NCBI RefSeq assembly: GCF_004193775.1
Contig: NC_041003.1
Coordinates: forward strand, 44,521,611 to 44,585,610
Reading direction: 5' to 3'
From: Glycine soja
Taxonomy: Eukaryota > Streptophyta > Magnoliopsida > Fabales > Fabaceae
DNA length: 64,000 nt
Part shown: piece after piece, positions 1-14,989 of the stretch
Layout: each line of letters opens with the position of its first letter
How positions within the stretch are numbered: position 1 is the first letter of the stretch
Program-made: the position numbers and the translations under genes
The notes under the pieces: generated by a model
Databases searched by the model: none
What the model saw: only the letters and a program-made list of their open reading frames with translations
Told to the model about the DNA's origin: nothing

Positions 1-1760
1 ATATCATCAATTAATGATGTTAATTGACAGTGAGAAATAAAACTATTAATAAAAACTATTAATAAAGGAAAATTGTGGGGAACAAAAATGCTAAAAAGTT
101 TGTTATTCATATAGTGAAATTCACAAACATTTAAGGGAGAAAAACATAATTAACGCATAAAAAAATTAGTGATAAATTAGTACATTTAATAATTAGTAAT
201 AATAAATCAAGTAAAATTTAATCATTATAATAATAAGTAATAAATTAATACAATAATGCATTTAATGTGTTAATAATGAGTAAAAGAATTAATAAGTATA
301 ATTTAATAATTTTTATAATTTGTAAAAAATTAATACTATTAAATGATTAATAATTTTTCAAAATTTAAGTAAATTGATTAAAAAGTTTAATATCTTTTTT
401 GGTCTCTATTTTCTTAAAAAAATTGTTTTTAGTTTCATTTCTGTTTAGACCAACTGGTGACGTTTGAGATGATAATAAATTAAAAACACAACCAACAAGA
501 AAAAGTTGCACACAATTAAAACTATTAACAGAAGAAAATTGTAGGGACCAAAAATGCTAAAAAAAATTGTTAATTGACAATTAGTGAAATTTGCATAACA
601 TTTAGGTAGAAAAACATAATTAACGCATGTAAGAATTATTAATAAATTAGAACATTTAATTTAACAATTAGTAATAATACAATAAATAAAATTTAATAAT
701 TATTATAATAAGTAATAAATTAATACATTTAATGTATTAATAATAAGTTAATCCTATTTGTACAAATGATACCTTCAATTTGAAACAAATATAAAGAATT
801 AAAAAGTTCAACCTACCATACCATTGATAAGGAATTAAAAGTATAATCTACCAAAAATGTTATAATGTTATTTCATTAAAATTCTTGATGATGTGACAAG
901 TCATTGTAATATCAACGTCATTATTATTTCATAAGTTAACCATGTTATTTCATAATAGGAAATAAAAAAACTAAAAAATTTGTTTATTGACAAATAGTGA
1001 AATTTACAAACAGTTTAGAGAGAAAAACATAATTAATGCATATAAAATTAGTAATAAATTAATACATTTAATAATTAGCAATAATAAAATAAGTAAAATT
1101 TAATAAATATTAGTATGATAATAAGTAATAAATTAATACATTAGTACATTTAATGTATTAATAATAAGTTAAAACAAGTAATAGGTATAATTTAATATTT
1201 TTTATAATTAGTAAAAAATTAATACTATTAATATCACTAATTGATTAATAAATTTAAGTAAATTGATTAGATGGCTTAATATTTTTTGGTCTTTAATTTT
1301 TTTTAAAAGTTTAGTTTTTAATCGTATTTCTTTTCCGACCAATTGATGACATTTGAGTTGATAAAGAATTAAAAATACAACCTTTCAAAACAAGTTGCAC
1401 ATGATTATTCCTTTAGATTTGATGATATGATAAGTCTTTGCAGTACCAACGTCAATGTTATATCATCATGTGTTACTTGACACTAGGGAATAAAACTATT
1501 AACAAAGGAAAGTTGTAGGGACAACAAATGCTAAAGAAATGTTTATTTACAAATTAATAACCAAATTTGCAAACATTTTAGGGAGAAAAACATAATTAAC
1601 ACATATAAGATTAGTAATAAATTAGTATATTTATTAATTAGTAATAATAAAATTTAATAATTATTATAATAATAGGTAACAAATTAATACATTTAACAAT
1701 TAGTAAAAAATAATACTATTAACATTACTAATTGATTAATAAATTTTCAAAATTTAAGTA
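1..1760. repeat. Degenerate tandem repeat array, about four units of 0.4-0.55 kb
   Basis: The same AT-rich block returns four times. Each copy holds an 'agaaaaacataattaa' core (near 138, 608, 1021 and 1584), preceded by 'gtgaaatt..caaac' and followed by runs of 'agtaataaattaatacattta'. Core-to-core spacings are 470, 413 and 563 bases, so the units have drifted by indels. Phrases such as 'aaactattaa..aggaaaattgt' and 'ttttggtctct' also recur. There is no coding potential. It may be an old satellite-like array or the inside of a non-autonomous transposon; no terminal repeats were found. Confidence 0.7.
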
Positions 1761-2562
1761 AATTAATTCGTTTTTATTTTGTTTTTTTAGTCTTTGAACA
1801 ATTTTTTTTAGCATTTTTGGTCTCCATACTTTTCACGTGTTCATGATTTTAATTCATGTTATTAAGAAATAATATTAATTGATTATGTAATAATCACCTT
1901 AACAACCCAATAACTTGCTATATCATTAGAGAGTTTGATGAAATGATTACATATAAGTTTGGTTTTTGATAAATTATGTTTATGCATTTTCTGGTAGTTA
2001 GGAAATGAATTGCTACAAAATGTCATTAAATAAATAAAAAATTAATGTCTTATGATCATTTGATGGCTACATTTGATGGTAGGAAAACAATTAACGGAAA
2101 AATAGTTCAAAGATTGATCCAAATTTTGATTAGAAACTAAAAACAAAAACTCAAAAAAGTTAGAGATATAGACTTGTTTGGTCCAACTTTTTCTTTTAAC
2201 TTAAAAAGTAGCTTTTAAGTTAAAGCTAATTTTTTTTCCTAAAAAAAACAAAGTTAAAGCTAAAAATAAGAAGTTAAAAAACAAGTAAAATTTGTTTTTA
2301 AATTTTCATTTCTTTAAGCCTAAAAGCTTCTTTTAAGCTAAGAGTTGTTTGGAATTTTTATTTAAAAAAATCAGTTTTATTTATATATGTTTATCTTGTG
2401 AAATGAAAAAAATATATTCATAAAATAAAAAACATTGCGTAGAATAAATTTAATTTATATAAAAAAATTAATGATACAAAATAAATAAAAATATTGAACT
2501 AGAAATTTTAAAACTTTAAAAAAAAAATCTTTAATAATTTTTTAATGGTGATATGCAAATAA

Positions 2563-2566
<4 letters not shown>

Positions 2567-2614
<48 letters not shown>
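2567..2614. repeat. (TA)24 microsatellite
   Basis: Uninterrupted TA dinucleotide run of about 48 bases in non-coding AT-rich DNA. Confidence 0.97.
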
Positions 2615-2618
<4 letters not shown>

Positions 2619-2839
2619 CAATTAAAGTAACTGAAAATTTATAAGTTGTGATGTTCAGTAATTTTAAAGAAATAAAAAATATTTAGCAAAAATTCAATAA
2701 TATTAAACTATATTAAAAGTATTTGATAAATAATTGGCAAGTAATATATATTATATTATCTTCACACTTGGTTATATATATGTCAAAACAATAAAATAAT
2801 ACACACTTAACTGGATATATAATAAGCAATCGAAAGAAG

Positions 2840-3339
2840 TTGAAAAAAAATATCAAAAGAAACTAATTGTATACGAGGCAGGATGACCTATGGGTGAAGA
2901 CTGTGAGATTCAAGTATCAATGTGGGGAGTCATTCTCCCTGTTATTGATTCGGATAGACCGGGGTCCAGTCTTTGGAGAGTTATTTGCAAAAATTGGGAG
3001 CATGCATGCATGTCTAGAATATATTGTTGAGAATAGTCCCACATCCAATGTTTAACAAATTTGATAAATACTTATATAGTTGGATAAATTATTTCTTTAT
3101 GAACTAGTTTTTAAGTCCAGAGCAGTTTGGTACTTGTTATTGCCTGCCTCAAGCATCGGAACTTTATCAATCTAGACTGGACATGATTTGATAAGTTTCT
3201 CTTAATGTATTTCTAGAAAAAAAAATGAATTTTTTTTAAAATGGCAGATGTTGGTTTCAGACCTTTGTAGTAGCCTTGGATGTTATATGGCAGTGCAGGA
3301 ACGCCTTTATTAATGATGATGCAAATACTTGCTCAAGTT

Positions 3340-3374
<35 letters not shown>

Positions 3375-3770
3375 TCAAGCAGTTCGGTAGCTTGAAGCAT
3401 ATTGCTTCTGGAGACAAGTCAGAGATGCCATTAGTTGGATGCCTCTTCCTAATGGACAATTTAAATTAAATTGTGATGCTTCTGTTAGTTTGGATGATAG
3501 AGGAAATCCTCAACCGGTGGTGTCGTGTCTTCAGGAACTATATTTTCGTATGCAGCCAATACTGAATTGTGGGATATATATAATGGAATCGGGGGTTCAA
3601 GAGGTTTCTCGTTTGGTCAGATTCTCAGATTGCGATCAATTTTGCTGCGGAAAGGGTGTCATGTCATGCGTGAAACAAATCAAGCAGTGGACAAATTAGA
3701 TTTCCAAATAAAAACCCATGAGGTTCGATTGTTCGTAGAAAAGCTCCACTTAAGCTATATTTAAGCTTTT
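2840..3770 (+). pseudogene. Decayed LINE (non-LTR retrotransposon) 3' coding relic with RNase H-like domain
   Basis: Two separated stretches look like the end of a plant LINE ORF2. At about 2867-3055 the translation contains 'DLWVKTVRFKYQCG', typical of the region after the reverse transcriptase. At 3439-3764 it reads 'LPNGQFKLNCDAS', the start of the RNase H-like domain of plant LINEs, then after a frameshift near 3525-3545 'TELWDIYNGI' (the helix with the catalytic Glu) and 'RETNQAVDKL', matching the usual 'REAN..AD.LA' ending. The domain is spread over two frames and a TA microsatellite sits between the two stretches, so nothing functional remains. The assignment rests on motif recognition only. 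Confidence 0.6.
3343..3371. repeat. (AT)14 microsatellite
   Basis: Short AT dinucleotide run lying inside the LINE relic. Confidence 0.95.
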
Positions 3771-3880
3771 GGAGTTAACTTTTCTAAAAAAAAACTCTTA
3801 TTTTTTTAGAGAACTCTTCTTTTATTATTATTTCTTCACTAAAATTAAACTACTTTTTTTTTAAGTATTGATATATAAAA

Positions 3881-3942
3881 AGTGTTTGGCCCAGTTTCTC
3901 CTTTTAAGGAGAAAAAAGAAAAAGAAACCTTGGCCAAACACT
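3881..3942. repeat. Perfect-armed hairpin (11-bp arms)
   Basis: AGTGTTTGGCC at 3881-3891 is exactly complementary to GGCCAAACACT at 3932-3942. Inside lies a second palindrome, CTCCTTTTAAGGAG. This looks like a small foldback MITE or the end of one; a related 'tgtttggtcc' stretch lies near 2176. Confidence 0.7.
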
Positions 3943-4390
3943 ACCTAAATAGATAGTAAACCATGAGAAGTATTATCAGACTAAATATTCATTATACTTC
4001 TCTTTTTCATGTTGAATGTTGCCTTCCTCATTGACTTTTGCGTCAGGAATGAAAACTTCACTCTCCTTTTAGTCATGTTTTGTTGTAGTGAGCAGAAAAG
4101 AATTCAAACAGCAAGATATTCGTTGTGAGTGATTTTTTCGTTACAAAGAATGTCTTGTCTGTACAGACCCACTTGAGCAACATAAAATTGTTTTAAATTA
4201 TGCCCTAGCCGACATCATTGATGATGCATCCAATAACTATATGGTTGCATTATAATGTCTTCGTACAATATTTTGTAATTTAACATTATTACCATTTGGA
4301 TTATAATTAAATATTCGTGACATGATTTATTTATTTTTATAGAAAAAAAATTGTGTAACCAACAGGTTTAAAAATCTAAAAACCTGTCCA

Positions 4391-4470
4391 TCAGATTGGC
4401 CTAATGGCAAGAGTTTGAGTAATTTGTGTAAGGTTTTAAATTTAAATTTCATTATTATTATCATTGTGGA
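4391..4470 (+). mobile_element. tRNA-derived SINE-like head
   Basis: 'TGGCCTAATGG' at 4397-4407 matches an RNA polymerase III A box, and 'GGTTTTAAATT' beginning at 4432 is a weakened B box. The 35-base spacing is right for a tRNA-derived promoter. The rest of the element and its tail are not clear. Cloverleaf folding was not seen, so it is not called a tRNA gene. Confidence 0.4.
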
Positions 4471-5615
4471 AAAAGAAAAATATATCTAAAACAGCCCAAA
4501 TCTACAAGCATATCCATGCACCATATATGGAAGAATTAATATTTATTGAAAAACATTAACTTTTTAAATGAATCTTATAGTTGTTGGCCAAGTGGATACC
4601 CTGGTTAAAAAATAGTGCATGCAGCTGAAACGGGTGGGAATGGATTGAATTTTTAAAAATCTAATTTACATCTACTTAAATAGATTGAATTTTAAATTTA
4701 TATCCAGTTTTAAAAAAAAAATAGTTTGAATTTAAGATTCAATTCATTTAAGTGAATATGGCTTTGGTTATATCCAATCTATATTCTTTTAAATGTTATA
4801 AGAATTTTTTTTTATAAATTTTAGTAATTAAACTCTAAATATCTATAATTTAAAATATGCTCTTTATAATTTATTTCTATATTTGTATCTATATTTATTA
4901 TAATCTATAATATATACAAATTAGAGAAGTTTTTCAAAGTTAAATAATAGATTATTAATCAACAACGATTGACATAAGTGATAATGACTTATATTCTTTA
5001 ATCAAGTGGTCCAAATTTAACTGTGGTTGGTCCTTAGGTATGAAATCATATCGGAAGGGAAACACCCACCTAATATACACTCAAAGATAAAGATTTATCC
5101 ACCGGACTGCTTTGTACCAATATCATGTTCAATAAAAAAATAGATTATAGATTATAAATAATTTAATAATATTTTTTAATTAAATGTGTATTATTTAATA
5201 ACTTAAAAATACGCTTTTAATGAAAAGTAAACAATAAATTATATATAATAGTTTTAATTAATTACCTTAATTATATATGTATTTAATAATTACATTAATT
5301 TTCCAATTATACATTTTCAAATAATATATTTTCCTTAATTTAAATTAATCTTACTTTTTCTATTTTTAAAAAATAAATATCCCATAGTTACCTTGATCAG
5401 CTCAAGAGAGTTGTCCATAATCAGTAAATACCATAAAAAATATAATTATTGATTTTTATCACTAAAAATTTCCATTGAAATTTAATAAAAATTAAATTGA
5501 GGTAACATTAAATTAAAATTATTTAATGGAATATCAAACAGTTTTAAAATTTCTAAAAAAATTGTAAACTAAATATATTATATTTAATAAAAACTTTTAA
5601 TCTAATAGTTAAATC

Positions 5616-5618
<3 letters not shown>

Positions 5619-5679
<61 letters not shown>
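5619..5679. repeat. (AT)30 microsatellite
   Basis: Uninterrupted AT dinucleotide run of about 61 bases. Confidence 0.97.
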
Positions 5680-5683
<4 letters not shown>

Positions 5684-7349
5684 GTTAACGTAATCACATA
5701 TCTTACATATTTTGTTCAGTACTAGTGCATTACTCAAAAACATAAATTTTGGATTAAACATATTTTTTTTTTTGTAATTCATTCATCTCAGGGTAATTTA
5801 ATACTTTTTAAAAAAAAATTAGAAAAACTTGTTTCCCTCTCCTGATTCTATCTTCTTCCCCTGTTTTCATATCCCTTAATTTCCGCTACAACCTTCTCAA
5901 GCCCCCTCCCTATTCACACACCCCATTGAATTCTGATCCTTTTTGGATGCCGTGAAACCTTCAAAAGATGTGTTCATTATCGACCACTGTCATGCAAGTC
6001 GGCGTTTCCAATTTTTATTTAAAATAATTTATCTATTTTAATCCGCTGGTGATGCATCTCGTGCGGTTACATGTCAATGCATGCCGGTGTTTTGAATTTC
6101 ATTCAAATAATAGTATCGTAGGATCGAATGGGAAAGATGGGTTTGAATTCAGATGTCCACTTAAGAGATTCATGTATCAAATAATGGATTTTGGATCTTC
6201 AAACCCAAATAAGATGTGAAAATAAGATATGGATGTATTTTAAAAATTCAATATATTAAAGTAATTTAAAACAAATTAGAATAGACTGAGAATTAGATCA
6301 AATTAGAGTATTAGACTTTTTTGTCCAGACGGGCTGATGAGCTTCAAAGATGAAAATTAAAGATGAATTAGAGATGCCGGCAGAGCTCAACAGTTGTGTG
6401 TAGATAAATCATCGAATCATTCGGTTAGGAATTTTCGTTTTGCCAAATGGATGAGACAATAGATTACGACATTTTGTTCAATTCTACTAAAGTCTAAAAG
6501 TCCGTATGCGTGTGAAAGGCATGTGGTCAACGTTCTACAAGCCTCTGCTAACAAAACCCAAAAAGAAAAAAAAGCATAGCCTCTGAATCTGGCGTGATTA
6601 ACGCGACGTGTTAAATCTGCTCTGTCATTATTGTCATACACACATCAATATAGGTGTCAAATGACTCAAACCTAATAAACTAAAAAGGTTATAACGTGTC
6701 CGAATACTAATACATCAATGTTGACCATTTCTACTTACTAATTCAAGGATAATTACTGATACAATACTTTTTTATGGAAGCTAAACATACTTGGTAGTTG
6801 GTACAATCAAAAGTGTTCTAATACAAAGATAATGTGTTACACAGAAATCAGAACAGAGAAACTAAGAAATGCCAGTTATTCAAAAAAAAGGTCTTATCTC
6901 AGAAGAAGTTTAATACAACAAGTACCCAAAACTCTTGGATTGTACAACGACTATGAATAAATCTAAAACTAATTATACAAAGAAAAAAAAAAAAGAGTCC
7001 ATCTTGGACTATGAATGAAGTAAAACACAACAATAAATCACACAGTTTACATGCTATCACGTAAACGATGATACAAATACAAAGATACAATGGGAATGAC
7101 CTTTCATTCCCAATATTCCAGCGCCCAGAAACACCAAATGCCATGCTGAAACATGATTACTGTGAACTTTGCAACAAAACCCCAAGGGTGCTTCCCCTTT
7201 TTGGCGAGCAACCCTTAGAATAAATAGTTAAGAATTAATCCTCAAATCTGAATCATGAAATGAGGTACCTTCACTAGTTGACTAAATGTCAACCCTATGA
7301 GCAATGAATAGCATGGATAAGTCAGCAGGTCAAGCATTTTCTGTCAAAT

Positions 7350-9707
<2,358 letters not shown>

Positions 9708-9804
9708 CTGCTCCCAATTGCTGTTCGTTTTGTCAGACAACACAACTGAACTGAAGTTGAAGTCTCTTCCTTCTTTCTCTGCTTCTAACAATTCCGATAA
9801 TACA

Positions 9805-9808
<4 letters not shown>

Positions 9809-9871
<63 letters not shown>
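9809..9871. repeat. (AT)31 microsatellite next to the bZIP 5' end
   Basis: AT run of about 63 bases. Its near end lies 18 bases beyond the alternative start at 9791 and about 100 bases upstream of the preferred start at 9707. It therefore sits in the promoter or 5' UTR of the bZIP gene. Confidence 0.97.
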
Positions 9872-9874
<3 letters not shown>

Positions 9875-11189
9875 AGAAATATATAATGTTATGATTTATT
9901 AATCCATTTATAATAATTATGGTAATTAAAACTTTGACTCTTTAGTACAAACTTTGATCTGTAGGTTTATAATACCTGATCACCTTCTCATTTTCTCTGT
10001 AAAAATATTATATGATAATCAAATTCAAATTTTTGCCTACAAACTCAATAATTAAATCTAAATTTTTTCATAAACTTAATGTATTATCAATTAAACTATA
10101 TTCATTGGGTTAATGAATTTAATTATAATACATTAATGTATCTTTTCTTACATCTGCCTGTATATTGCCATATAGGGTAAATTTTTTACTTTTTTTTCCT
10201 ACATATCACAAGTATTTTATATAATAAATAATTTTATTTAAGTTGGATATATTAAATATGGATGAGAAAACAGTGAAACACTTCATCTAAATATTTTAAT
10301 TTAAAGGAAAAGTTTTGATTCCATAATTATGTATTTGATTCAAACTAGATAATCATTAATAAAAAATAATTGTGTAAAAAAATGTGTATGATATGCAATT
10401 AAAAGATAGATATAAAATATTTTATATGTTTTTTATATACAACAACGATAATAAGATTAGATCTTGTGTATGTCGAACTCTACAATTAGTCCAATCTTAA
10501 TGGGAAACAAATATTTATACTAAAGCATTATAATTAAATGGTAAGTTTGATATTAAATTAATTACCTTAAACAATTGCATTTATTGAACACAATTGTTTT
10601 ACTCGATTCAATGATGATTTCTAAAATTAAAAAAAAATATGCTTTTGATATCATAAAATTAGAAATATTTGAATTTTTTCTTGTAAAATTTTTAGTACAT
10701 TATAAAAAAAAAAACAGCCATAAATTCTTCATATTTCATCCATTGCAACAAATTGCAGAAAAGCCTCAATAAATTATAGAATATAGGCTTAGATATCCAA
10801 ACTTAACTTCAAATAAAAATTTATCTCATTTTAATTTTATATGAACAAAAAATTTTACTAGGACAAAATTCAAATATTTTTAATTTTATGAGTATTAGTC
10901 TTTAAAAAATACACATAGTTTTATAAATAAATAAATATATACATTAAAAGATATATCATCAATAATTTACTATTATCTTGCTTTTAAGAAAATATTTATT
11001 GTTAAACCCTTTTTTAAAATATTTTTTACTATATAATTTTATAAATTCCCTTGTGATCCCCGCCTTGTGAAAATGATGTGAATTAAATAATAGATAATTG
11101 TATATATTAAAGTTTGTATTGTTGAGGGCCCAAATGCTATTTAATTCGTTGTGCCCAAAATGTCATACTTAATTCGTATCATATACTAG

Positions 11190-11192
<3 letters not shown>

Positions 11193-11269
<77 letters not shown>
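11193..11269. repeat. (TA)38 microsatellite
   Basis: The longest TA run in the window, about 77 bases without interruption. Confidence 0.97.
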
Positions 11270-11274
<5 letters not shown>

Positions 11275-13856
11275 TCATTTTCAAACATCAAGTAGCACCA
11301 CATGCACAATCATGTGACACAGTTGAAAAGGTCCAGTGATATGTAACTATACACTGTTCGAATTGATGTTTTGATCTTATACAAGGTTTTTTAGCTATAT
11401 TTAATTATGCAGGTGAAGAAGTTAAAGTAAGTATGAATTGCGTGTTTTGATTATTTTTCATTTTATTTTAAAATATCAATAGTTTTAAAAGTTAATAATT
11501 AGAAAGGTTATTAAATATTTTAAAATTAAAAATATAATTGTATTTTAATAAATTAAATTTTCACTTTACTAATACTCGTTTTCATTTGACGTAATAAAAA
11601 GATAACATTTTGTAATTTTAAAATGATAAACATTTTTTTAATGAAATTTTAACATTTTAAAATAGAGTATGAGATATAACACGATATATAAAGTGATCAC
11701 AATCCTATTTGTAACTTGTTATTGTTAAGGCATTGACTTGGGACCTTCAAAGTGTTGATTGATCTATAATGGGTGACATGAGGACGTGAGGGATGAAGTT
11801 GTGTTCATTACAAAAGTTTCATTAATGATTTGTAGTTGTCTACAAAATGGATACCAACTTTTTTATATATATGGTTCACAATAAAAATAATAAAGCAACA
11901 AAAAATATTTTCTATTTTTTGGTTTTAAAATTGGAATGTCAAGAACGATTTAATTTAAAATGTAAAAGCAAAATCCAATTTTTAAAACAAGTGAATTTTG
12001 TATTTTTTTAGTGAAAAATAATTTTTAAAGGTTTAATTGTATTTTTTAATACTCGTTTTTTTTTTTAGTTTATGTGTGATTCTAGTTTTCTTTGTTGGCA
12101 TAGTTTGCATTTAATTTTTTATATTTTTGAATTAATATAATAAACTCCCAGACTTTTATATTTCAGGCTCTTGGTTGTTTTTAATGTTAGATAGAATTAA
12201 TTTTGAATTGTTAAATATAATTTAGATGCGTGCTAAAGTTAATCTCAATTATAAATTTTACTTTAAAACATATATAGTATGGGAGAAATAATTAATTATG
12301 AATGTGTTAAATGAACACAAATAGAAGTGTGATAAAGACATGTACCAACACGTTGTTTATAAATCTGACATAATTCATAAATAGGTGGTTTTCTTAACAA
12401 ACGTGTTAACTGGTGATAGAAACTTGCAATGTACGTGACAATTTTATTCATGAATTGAAAAAGAAAATTAATTAGTATATTTTAGTTTGCATATTTAATT
12501 TACTTTATATTCAATTTAATTTTCATGATTAATTTCCTACATTTAATTTTGATAATTTTCAAATTATTGAAAAATATGTTACATCAAGAAATTTATATTA
12601 ATTTATAGTTTATTATAAATAATTTATTGTAAATAATATTTTTAAAGTAATATGTGCATTTCTTAAAGATTAATAAAATAATTTTTTTATATTGATCGTA
12701 AGTAATGATAATTTTTTTATTAAAAATAATAATTTACTGAAATAATTTATCAAACACTTCATTATAGACTATATTTTAATGTGGTTTGCATATTTTTAAC
12801 CTTGCACATATTTATAAGAATCATAATTGTTTTGTTGATGCAATACAACATATAACTAACTTGTATGACCATATATAGGTAGTTAAGTTCGAGACTTTGC
12901 TTAAAAAAAAGTTTGAGACTTATTAGCATCAAATTAAAGAAAAAAAACATAATTAATTGTTCATGATAAAAGAGAAGTATCATCATTAATTATTGAAAAT
13001 TACTAATAATATATTCTCGAACACACTTTTTTAATACACACTTTATTATATTCTTTTTTTTTAAAAAAACTGACTATTTATCTGTTTTTATGTATTTAGT
13101 ACATGTCCATTCTCCATTTGGATGTACTTTTATATTTTCTCCTTGGATTTATCTATGGCATGTAATTGGGTATTTTGAAATACTTTGATATTAAACTTTT
13201 TATTTGGGTCCTGATATGTACCGTTCAGAGGTACTGCCGTACATTATTATTCATTTTATGTTTGAAGTTTCATTATTTAGCAATTTTTTGCGATTATTTA
13301 CTTTTGCTAAATCAATTATATATATTGTGTACATTTACCTCAATTTTCATAATACAAAAAATTTACACATATTTTTATAATAAAATTAAATAATATTTTC
13401 TTAAAATTAAATTACTTCTGCATTTACTAACCCACTAGGGTCAATTTAGTGGTGTAGTTTAAGATAGATAATGCATGAACACTTAGTTCCTCATTATCGA
13501 CATGATAGACTAAAAAAAGTTGCATTCACTGTTTGATAGTTCAATGTCACCTCACAAGATAGGCTACATTTTTAAGTCTTTTGAGATTTTTTTTTTTTTT
13601 GTTTTCAAAAAGGCTTGCCCCAACCAATGGCTAAATTATATTAACAAATTAATAGAGAAAAACAGAAACAAACATTGGAGCACTAGCTAGACCAAACCCA
13701 TAAGAAGATAAAAAAAAAAAAAACGAAGGTAAAACTAATTATATTCTATTTTTGTTAAAGTCTTCTCGGCAGAACAGGGAGACGGTGTCAGACCAACAAA
13801 AAGTTCTAATCTTGATACCATGATTAGTCAAAAAAATCTACACAAACATTTTCTTG

Positions 13857-13860
<4 letters not shown>

Positions 13861-13915
<55 letters not shown>
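13861..13915. repeat. (TA)27 microsatellite
   Basis: Uninterrupted TA run of about 55 bases in intergenic DNA. Confidence 0.97.
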
Positions 13916-13918
<3 letters not shown>

Positions 13919-14989
13919 GAAAACTCTAAAATCAAAACTATGCAAAAGGTACACGGAATTTTCCATGTTTGATAACTTACATGGTCATGCCATTTAGTTT
14001 GAGGAATTTTCGATCTGGGCAACACATGAGAGGTTAATCTTTCCCCATGTGGTGTAAATCTACATATAAAAGCGAGTTTGATATTGATGAGATTTCAATT
14101 ACCACCCACAAACTTATATATACACACACACACAATATATAGTCCTAAGTGAATTGAAGATGATTATTGATTAACCGGCCAATTTCATATCCATCCACAT
14201 ATCACAATATATATAGATGAGACCTGTATGTAAGCTGTATGTAAGGTATCTCGAATATTTTAGCCTATCTTCGGGCATGTCGTTTCTATTGTATTTCTTT
14301 TTAATATTCTTATCCCCACACACATTTCAGTTTATATATTAATCTACATCTTTTGGGGCTATAGAGATGAGATTACTTATGAGAACGAGAACATTAAATG
14401 GCAATACAAATCTTCATGTGCTCAAGTATAGGCTGTATAGCACCAAGACAACAAGATAATTTGATGGAACAAAATCTCTACCGTTTTGTCAAAATCAAAT
14501 GGTGATGTTCATTGCATCGCTATCTAAAATATAGATGGATGATGAATTTGACGATAGTTAATTTTTTTATTGGAGATATCTAAAATATTGCTTGGCTGGA
14601 GCTAATTAATGGCTAGCAAGGGAACTTCGATATTGAAAATTATTCATTTCTTTCAAATATTTATCTACAAAATGTCATCAGGATTTCCTTGTCATTTTTG
14701 AAAAACTGAGGTATAAGTATAATTAACATGCTATCGATGATTAAGAGACGAAACAAGTACCTTTTTTTTTTTTGGTAGTTCAATATACCACCGCTGGGTA
14801 GATATATAAGCAAAAGAAGACATGGAGAAAAAAGACATATTAAGCTCTCAATTAATCTGAATCAACAAATTAAATTAAAAACATAAAATAAAGTTAAACA
14901 AAACAAAATGTGAAAACATATTCTCCCGAGGCACTGATCCAGCTATAGGATATATATATCGTTTACAATTATAAATTATATCACTCTTT

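Larger units (their letters stand above)
3943..7349. other. AT-rich intergenic region
   Basis: Apart from the SINE-like piece and the TA microsatellite listed separately, no gene is seen. Near 4632 'acgggtgggaatggattgaat' resembles the end of the hAT-type element at 46898 but no partner end was found. The segment up to 7349 probably includes the 3' UTR of the minus-strand bZIP gene. Confidence 0.5.
9872..14989. other. AT-rich intergenic region
   Basis: No coding gene is supported. It contains two long TA microsatellites (listed), a poly-T/poly-A bounded stretch near 13587-13725 and a TATA/CACA patch at 14115-14133. The end adjoining 14990 probably includes the 3' UTR of the zinc-finger gene. 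Short open frames here have no recognisable motifs. Confidence 0.5.

Noticed and set aside
4397..4442. Possible tRNA gene from A- and B-box-like words
   Set aside because: No acceptor or anticodon stems could be drawn and the B box is degraded; called a SINE-like head instead.
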